Shown here piece after piece: positions 59,917-64,000 of a DNA stretch of 64,000 nucleotides (position 1 is the stretch's first letter; each line of letters opens with the position of its first letter). Under the pieces are notes generated by a model, which saw nothing but the letters and a program-made list of their open reading frames with translations, made no database searches and was not told the origin of the DNA. The translations under genes were made by a program, and so were the position numbers. The DNA is from Planococcus maritimus. Its GTDB lineage: Bacteria; Bacillota; Bacilli; Bacillales_A; Planococcaceae. The DNA lies in NCBI RefSeq assembly GCF_001687625.2, contig NZ_CP016538.2:2200501-2264500 (forward strand), given 5' to 3'.

Positions 59917-60345
59917 TTAAGCATTCGGAAAAAGACGCTGCAGTGATTCTTTTAATTCCGGTTTGACACTGATGATTGGTCTTATGTTCTTCGCCATCTG
60001 TTCGGCTTCTTCTACAGTTTTTGCTTCGCCTAATGCGAGCAAGGTACCGATTGCGACGGTGCCAGCGCGATTACTGCCGCCTGCGCAATGGAAAAAGACT
60101 TTCTTGCCTTCCTCGTATGCAGTGACGACTCCGTCTACTGCCTCTTGTATCGACTCATCTTGTTGTTCTTTGGAATCGTCGACAATCGGTGCATGTACGC
60201 GTGTATAGCTTTCATCGCTGTCCCCCGCTTCTGCGCGCAAATCAAAGACAAGGTCAATGCCTTCATTCTCCACTGCTGTTTTCGCATCTGCTGCGCCGCC
60301 GATGAAAATGCGGCCTTGCACTAATTCTTGGTATGCTTCACTCAT
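59917..60345 (-). CDS. Dual-specificity protein phosphatase-like protein
   Basis: 142 residues. The P-loop VFFHCAGGSNRAGT has the C-x5-R signature (cysteine about residue 87), and VFDLRAEAGD supplies the upstream acid region. It belongs to the small bacterial DSP/cyclin-phosphatase-like group acting on protein or small phosphate esters. The start is ATG 60345, with GGGG 6 bases upstream. It begins 40 bases after arsA and may be transcribed with the ars genes. Confidence 0.83.
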   Translation of the reverse strand: MSEAYQELVQGRIFIGGAADAKTAVENEGIDLVFDLRAEAGDSDESYTRVHAPIVDDSKEQQDESIQEAVDGVVTAYEEGKKVFFHCAGGSNRAGTVAIGTLLALGEAKTVEEAEQMAKNIRPIISVKPELKESLQRLFPNA

Positions 60346-60384
60346 CGTTTGCCCCATCCCTTCCATACTGTGATGTCTCCGTTA

Positions 60385-62154
60385 TCATGAAATGAATTCT
60401 TTCAATTGGTCATAGCCAATTTTCTCTTCTTCTAACCAAGGAATGATGGCGCATTTCTCGGCCAATTCCCCTTCTACTTTGTGAATCCACTTTTTCTCAG
60501 AAATCGCGCGGCCCTTCAGCACGGCATCCGCCGTATCGGTTGCGTAAAGGCTTTGGTTGATAACCCACCATTTCGCCTCAATGCCCGCGCGCTTCAAGTC
60601 CTGTTCGAGTCTCGATGCCTCTAATACCGGCGTCGCTTCCGCCAACGTGACAATGACAACACCTGTTTCCTTTGGATTGCGTAGGCGTGGCAATAGCTTT
60701 TTGACACTGTCTGGCACATCCCCGGTCGAACGGCTCATTTCCTTATGATAGGCTTCTGTCGAATCAAGCAGCAATAAAGTATGCCCGGTCGGCGCGGTAT
60801 CGATAACGACGATTTCTTCTTCGGACTTCTCCACCACCTTGGCAAAAGCTTGGAACAAGGCAATTTCTTCGGTGCACGGCGATTCCAGGTCTTCTTTCAA
60901 ATAAGCGAGTTCTTCTTCAGTCATCCCGCTTCCCGCTTGTTCGATGACGTTTTCTTTATAACGCGCCACTTCGACTTCTGGATTGATGCTGCTGATGGAT
61001 AAATTATCGCGCAAGTCGCTTATTCCAAAAGTATATGCTAAATGCGCGGCAGGATCGGTTGTCGTCAAGTGGACTTTATGGCCTTTCTCGGATAAGCCGA
61101 CTGCGATGGCCGATGCGACAGAAGTTTTGCCGACGCCGCCTTTGCCCATCGTGAAAATGACGCGCGTATTGTGTTCAGAAAAATCATCGATGACGCCGTT
61201 TAGCCCCGGCAAGTCGAGCGGCTCTCCTGTTTCTTCCGCTTCAGAAGAATGAATCGCGTACGAACTGAATAGATGGCGCAAGTTCTCAACGCCCGTGAGT
61301 GAATAAGAAACATATGGCAAGGAATAAGCCATCACTTGCTTCAAGGCTTCAGGTGTCTGTTCAATCGCCGCACGTTGCCGCTCATAAAATGCCACCGAGA
61401 CTGCGTCTTCCGGCTGATGACTTTGAAGCAGGCCATTGACGATGAGTAATTGATTCTTGATGCCGATTTCTTTTAATTCGAACGAAGCCCGGTCCGCCTC
61501 GAGCAAGGAGGAGTTGTCCGGGCGCGCCACCAAGACCAAGGTCGTTTTGTCTCCGTCGGATAGCGAATCCACCGCTTTTTTGTACAACGCCTTTTTGCCT
61601 TCCAACCCAGCAAGCGGGCCTAGGCATGATGCGCCGTGCGTGCTATCTTCCAAAAAGCCGCTCCACGCCGTCGGCAATTGCAACAGGCGCAGCGTATGGC
61701 CGGTCGGTGCCGTATCGAACAGCACATGGTCATATTGCGCTAAAATCTCTTCATCTGCCAGCAAATGCGAAAACTCATCGAATGCGGCGATTTCTACAGT
61801 GCAGGCTCCAGACAATTGCTCTTCCATCGTTGCGAGCACCGCCTCTGGCAATTTGCCGCGGTAAGGGCCGACGACACTTTCTTTATAAGCTTTGGCCGCT
61901 TGTTCTGGGTCGATATTGCAGGCGGACAAATTTGCCACAGACGGAATGGATTTCGGATCGTTCGTCAGTTCCACTTCCAGCACGTCTTGCAAATTGGACG
62001 CCGGGTCCGTGCTGACGAGCAAAACTTTCTTGCCTTGGTCAGCTAAAGCGACAGCTGTTGCACACGCAGTCGAAGTTTTTCCGACACCACCTTTACCGGT
62101 GAAAAACAGAAACGGAGTGACGGCCATTTGATTCGGATTGAACAATGAATACAT
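60385..62154 (-). CDS. arsA: Arsenite efflux ATPase ArsA
   Basis: 589 residues formed by two homologous halves. P-loops: FTGKGGVGKTSTACATA (A1) and TMGKGGVGKTSVASAIA (A2). Both halves carry VLFDTAPTGHTLRLL / VVIDTAPTGHTLLLL signal-transduction motifs. The arsenite-binding cysteines are kept: LSGACTVEIAAF, GASCLGPLAG and ESPCTEEIALF (the counterparts of Cys113, 172 and 422 of the plasmid R773 protein). ArsA energises the pump ArsB or Acr3, yet no pump gene is in the window. It follows arsD by 12 bases. Confidence 0.96.
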   Translation of the reverse strand: MYSLFNPNQMAVTPFLFFTGKGGVGKTSTACATAVALADQGKKVLLVSTDPASNLQDVLEVELTNDPKSIPSVANLSACNIDPEQAAKAYKESVVGPYRGKLPEAVLATMEEQLSGACTVEIAAFDEFSHLLADEEILAQYDHVLFDTAPTGHTLRLLQLPTAWSGFLEDSTHGASCLGPLAGLEGKKALYKKAVDSLSDGDKTTLVLVARPDNSSLLEADRASFELKEIGIKNQLLIVNGLLQSHQPEDAVSVAFYERQRAAIEQTPEALKQVMAYSLPYVSYSLTGVENLRHLFSSYAIHSSEAEETGEPLDLPGLNGVIDDFSEHNTRVIFTMGKGGVGKTSVASAIAVGLSEKGHKVHLTTTDPAAHLAYTFGISDLRDNLSISSINPEVEVARYKENVIEQAGSGMTEEELAYLKEDLESPCTEEIALFQAFAKVVEKSEEEIVVIDTAPTGHTLLLLDSTEAYHKEMSRSTGDVPDSVKKLLPRLRNPKETGVVIVTLAEATPVLEASRLEQDLKRAGIEAKWWVINQSLYATDTADAVLKGRAISEKKWIHKVEGELAEKCAIIPWLEEEKIGYDQLKEFIS

Positions 62155-62166
62155 AGGAACGCTCCT

Positions 62167-62526
62167 TTAGTTGTTGATGTTCAGTGACACGCGCACGCGC
62201 GGCTTTTCCTGTAATTCGGACGGTGTGGCCTCGAACCACTCTGCCAATTCTTCTGTGGTCGGGTATTCGGCAATCTTTACGACTTCTCCGTTGAGCAGCA
62301 CAACCGGCAACGCGTCCGGCCCTTTTTCGACCAATACTTGATTGACCTTCTTGTTTTCCACAAAAGCTCCAGGATCATCCGTCAAATTATGGCGTGAAAT
62401 GGCAAAGCCTTTTTTCTCGAGTGAATACACAGCCGACGCAATGCGCGTCAGTTCCGGGTCCACAGTTGGTCCACAAACACCCGTCGAACAGCACATCGCC
62501 GGATCGAAAATTTCTACCTTTTTCAT
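62167..62526 (-). CDS. arsD: Arsenic metallochaperone ArsD
   Basis: 119 residues, thioredoxin-like. FDPAMCCSTGVCGPTVDPELTRIASAV holds the As(III)-binding cysteines C12, C13 and C18. The C-terminal vicinal pairs of some ArsD proteins are absent, which does not affect chaperone action in known cases. It delivers As(III) to ArsA, whose gene follows immediately. GGAGAG is about 6 bases before the ATG. Confidence 0.95.
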   Translation of the reverse strand: MKKVEIFDPAMCCSTGVCGPTVDPELTRIASAVYSLEKKGFAISRHNLTDDPGAFVENKKVNQVLVEKGPDALPVVLLNGEVVKIAEYPTTEELAEWFEATPSELQEKPRVRVSLNINN

Positions 62527-62649
62527 ATTCAGCTCTCCTTCAACCTGTGTAGTTTGGTTCTATCAAATAACACTAACGGAATTGCACATATGCTTACTCT
62601 ATTCAAAACTTCGAACAGCTAGGTTTGAAAAATTTAACATTCTAATATT

Positions 62650-62775
62650 GGAGATGAAGCGGAAGGCCTTGACTCCTGGGGGACCCCGGGCAGCCGATAT
62701 CGCGACATCCTGTCGCATCGCCTGCATGACCCACATCCTGTGGCCCTAAAGCAAGGCCTGGAGCGCAATCTTCCC
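62650..62775. repeat. Structured intergenic element between arsC and arsD
   Basis: GC-rich island in an AT-rich gap. Outer arms AAGGCCTTG (62663-62671) and CAAGGCCT (62752-62759) enclose two hairpins with the same core: GCGACATCCTGTCGC (62702-62716) and CCACATCCTGTGG (62731-62743), both with ACATCCTGT. ACTCCTGGGGGA (62672-62683) resembles the ACTCCTGCGGGA core of intergenic repeats common in Bacillales. Probably a mobile-like or structured repeat copy. Confidence 0.6.
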
Positions 62776-62791
62776 CCTCCCTAAACTTCAC

Positions 62792-63211
62792 TTACTCACC
62801 AGTTGCAGCAAAATGGCGGATGCGCACTTCGATGTCATCGCGTACCGATTGGAACACTTTCCATTTCTCTTCTTCCGTACCTTGCGCTTTCGCTGGATCC
62901 GTAAAGCCCCAGTGATCGCGTTTTACATGAGGCGGCGTCATCGGGCATTTATCTGCTGCATCGCCGCACAGCGTTACGACGAAATCGGCATTGTTCAGAA
63001 TGTCCGTATCGATGACATCGGAAGTTTGCTGTGAGATGTCGATGTCCACTTCATTCATCGCCTTTACCGCGTTCGGGTTCAAGCCATGCGCTTCGATTCC
63101 GGCACTCAATACTTGCCAGTCATCGCCCAGAATTTCTTTCCCCCAGCCTTCCGCCATCTGGCTTCGGCATGAATTGCCTGTGCATAAAAAGTACAATGTT
63201 TTTTTCGTCAT
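62792..63211 (-). CDS. arsC: Arsenate reductase, thioredoxin-coupled (LMW-PTP fold)
   Basis: 139 residues. P-loop [16 protein letters not shown] with C10 and R16; the shuttle pair C82 and C89 in [40 protein letters not shown] is the Asp-Pro loop. This exact set defines the pI258-type enzyme that reduces As(V) to As(III) with thioredoxin. It lies 80 bases after arsR. Confidence 0.96.
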   Translation of the reverse strand: MTKKTLYFLCTGNSCRSQMAEGWGKEILGDDWQVLSAGIEAHGLNPNAVKAMNEVDIDISQQTSDVIDTDILNNADFVVTLCGDAADKCPMTPPHVKRDHWGFTDPAKAQGTEEEKWKVFQSVRDDIEVRIRHFAATGE

Positions 63212-63291
63212 ATGAATTAGCTCCCTTTTTCTATGAATGGTATTTGTTCTAACTATATTTATTTATTATAATACCTTTTCTTTATCGAAAA

Positions 63292-63642
63292 TTATTCGCA
63301 ACGAATGCGCAGCCCTTGCTTCTCCAATTTCTCGATGCGCTCGTCCTGACTCGGTATGAACGTCAAGATTTGCATAAGCATGTCATACAATTCGCTGTCT
63401 GAGTTCAATGAATAAAAAATCCATTGACCCTGTCTTCTTTCCTTCACCAATCCGAGATCTCTCAATTTACGCAAGTGCTGGCTGATCGCCGACTGGCTGA
63501 TATTAAAGATTTCAACGAATTCACAAACGCAGCAATCATTTTTTTCGAGTAATTTGACCATCGATAACCGCGTCTTATCCCCTACTAGCTTTAACAGCAT
63601 GCTCGCTTTGTCGATTGCTATTTCTTGCGATGTCATCTTCAT
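63292..63642 (-). CDS. arsR: ArsR/SmtB family repressor
   Basis: 116 residues, winged helix. The As(III)-sensing helix reads KNDCCVCEFVEIF (C-x-C at the start of the recognition region, as ELCVCDL in classic ArsR), followed by NISQSAISQHLRKLRDLGLVKERRQGQWIFYSLN. It represses its own operon and lets go when As(III) binds. ATG 63642 has GGAGGGAG about 8 bases upstream; the frame extends further without support. Confidence 0.94.
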   Translation of the reverse strand: MKMTSQEIAIDKASMLLKLVGDKTRLSMVKLLEKNDCCVCEFVEIFNISQSAISQHLRKLRDLGLVKERRQGQWIFYSLNSDSELYDMLMQILTFIPSQDERIEKLEKQGLRIRCE

Positions 63643-63699
63643 CGGATAACTCCCTCCGCTTCGTCGCATATCTAAATATATTCCCTTAATTCCAAATAC

Positions 63700-63728
63700 A
63701 GCATATCAGCATATACTTATATATTCAA
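63700..63728 (-). promoter_or_regulatory. Promoter of the ars operon
   Basis: TTGAAT (63723-63728), a 17-base spacer and TATGCT (63700-63705) on the minus strand. A direct repeat ATATGCTG-ATATGCTG overlaps spacer and -10 box and could be the ArsR site. Confidence 0.6.
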
Positions 63729-63775
63729 GAGGATATTGGATAGACAATGTATTTCAAATCGGTATCAAGACAAAC

Positions 63776-63808
63776 GAAAAAGGCATGGAAATATCCCGTG
63801 CCTTTTCA
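63776..63808 (-). terminator. Terminator after the cation diffusion facilitator gene
   Basis: AAAAGGCA pairs with TGCCTTTTT on the minus strand around a 13-base loop. Confidence 0.8.
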
Positions 63809-63822
63809 ATCGTTTTGCATAT

Positions 63823-64000
63823 CTAATGGTGATGACCAACCGTCTCGTGATGTTCCTGACCTTGGCAGCGAATCGAGTCATCGTGTGGATGGTCTTCTGT
63901 TTCGAGCTGAACGGTAACATGTCCGATGTGCAGCCTTTCCATCGCCTCTTCAATTTCCCTCAGCACCTGTTGGCTATCCTTGAACGAAATTTCCTTTTGA
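63823..64000 (-). CDS. Cation diffusion facilitator family transporter, C-terminal part (cut by window edge)
   Basis: Only the last 58 codons are inside. They read KDSQQVLREIEEAMERLHIG, then HVTVQLETEDHPHDDSIRCQ and a His-rich end GHHH. This is the cytoplasmic C-terminal domain of CDF (CzcD-type) zinc/cobalt exporters: amphipathic helix, then strand HVTVQLE, then a metal-binding tail. The transmembrane part lies beyond 64000. It is on the same strand as, and upstream of, the ars operon, but is closed by its own terminator. Confidence 0.8.
   Translation of the reverse strand, partial: QKEISFKDSQQVLREIEEAMERLHIGHVTVQLETEDHPHDDSIRCQGQEHHETVGHHH

Noticed and set aside
63765-63953. 62-residue minus-strand frame at the right edge
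   Set aside because: It is a frame shadow of the cation diffusion facilitator tail, which has clear family sequence in the other frame.
1-64000. tRNA, rRNA, insertion sequences and prophage
   Set aside because: No clover-leaf genes, rRNA segments, transposases or inverted-repeat-bounded elements were found on reading.

Overview
The window looks like a chromosomal segment of a low-to-moderate GC Gram-positive rod or coccus of the Bacillales, most likely Planococcus or a close relative. This is inferred from the gene content and from strong AGGAGG-type ribosome binding sites, not from a database match. The stretch degV - degU - degS - yigZ - LCP ligase - tagO has the order known from Bacillus subtilis, with a lipoprotein and a DEDDh exonuclease inserted after degV. 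No rRNA, tRNA, insertion sequence, prophage or CRISPR array is visible.

Layout. 0-7 kb: DegV (cut by the window edge), a lipoprotein, an exonuclease, the DegS/DegU two-component pair and wall teichoic acid genes. 7-11 kb: CsbD, BrnQ and two YflT-domain stress proteins, three of them with SigB-like promoters. 11-13.2 kb: a cytoplasmic HTH-TPR regulator of RRNPP type, followed after 13 bases by a secreted precursor made of thirteen tandem copies of a 16-residue unit. This is the most unusual object in the window and looks like a multi-copy peptide signalling system. 13.2-17.3 kb: a glutamine amidotransferase, an alkyltransferase-like protein and a small exopolysaccharide-like operon with a winged-helix regulator. 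17.4-21.1 kb: two M20 amidohydrolases and a transporter. 21.4-27.7 kb: an aldehyde dehydrogenase, hom-thrC-thrB and a divergent aspartate kinase.

27.7-36.4 kb: a GntR-controlled operon (TRAP transporter, aminotransferase, RocB-like hydrolase, cupin) with a divergent GlcD-type oxidase, suggesting uptake and breakdown of an organic or amino acid-derived acid. 36.5-40 kb: a TRM11-like methyltransferase, a LysM protein, a probable attenuator or small RNA, and small membrane proteins. 40-44 kb: the glyoxylate shunt (aceA, aceB) facing a LytTR regulator. 44-49 kb: a HAD phosphatase, an ABC export system and Pcp. 49-51.5 kb: a polar amino acid ABC importer. 51.5-59.3 kb: a membrane-anchored protein, an internally duplicated small acidic protein, a luciferase-like monooxygenase, PadR-ChrA, and housekeeping hydrolases. 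59.5-64 kb: an arsenic cluster (arsR, arsC, arsD, arsA) in which no arsenite efflux pump is seen and a structured repeat lies between arsC and arsD, then the end of a cation diffusion facilitator.

Many start codons were moved inward from the longest open frame because a clear Shine-Dalgarno sequence sits before an internal start. These choices are stated in the entries. All functions are read from motifs and context; no search was run.
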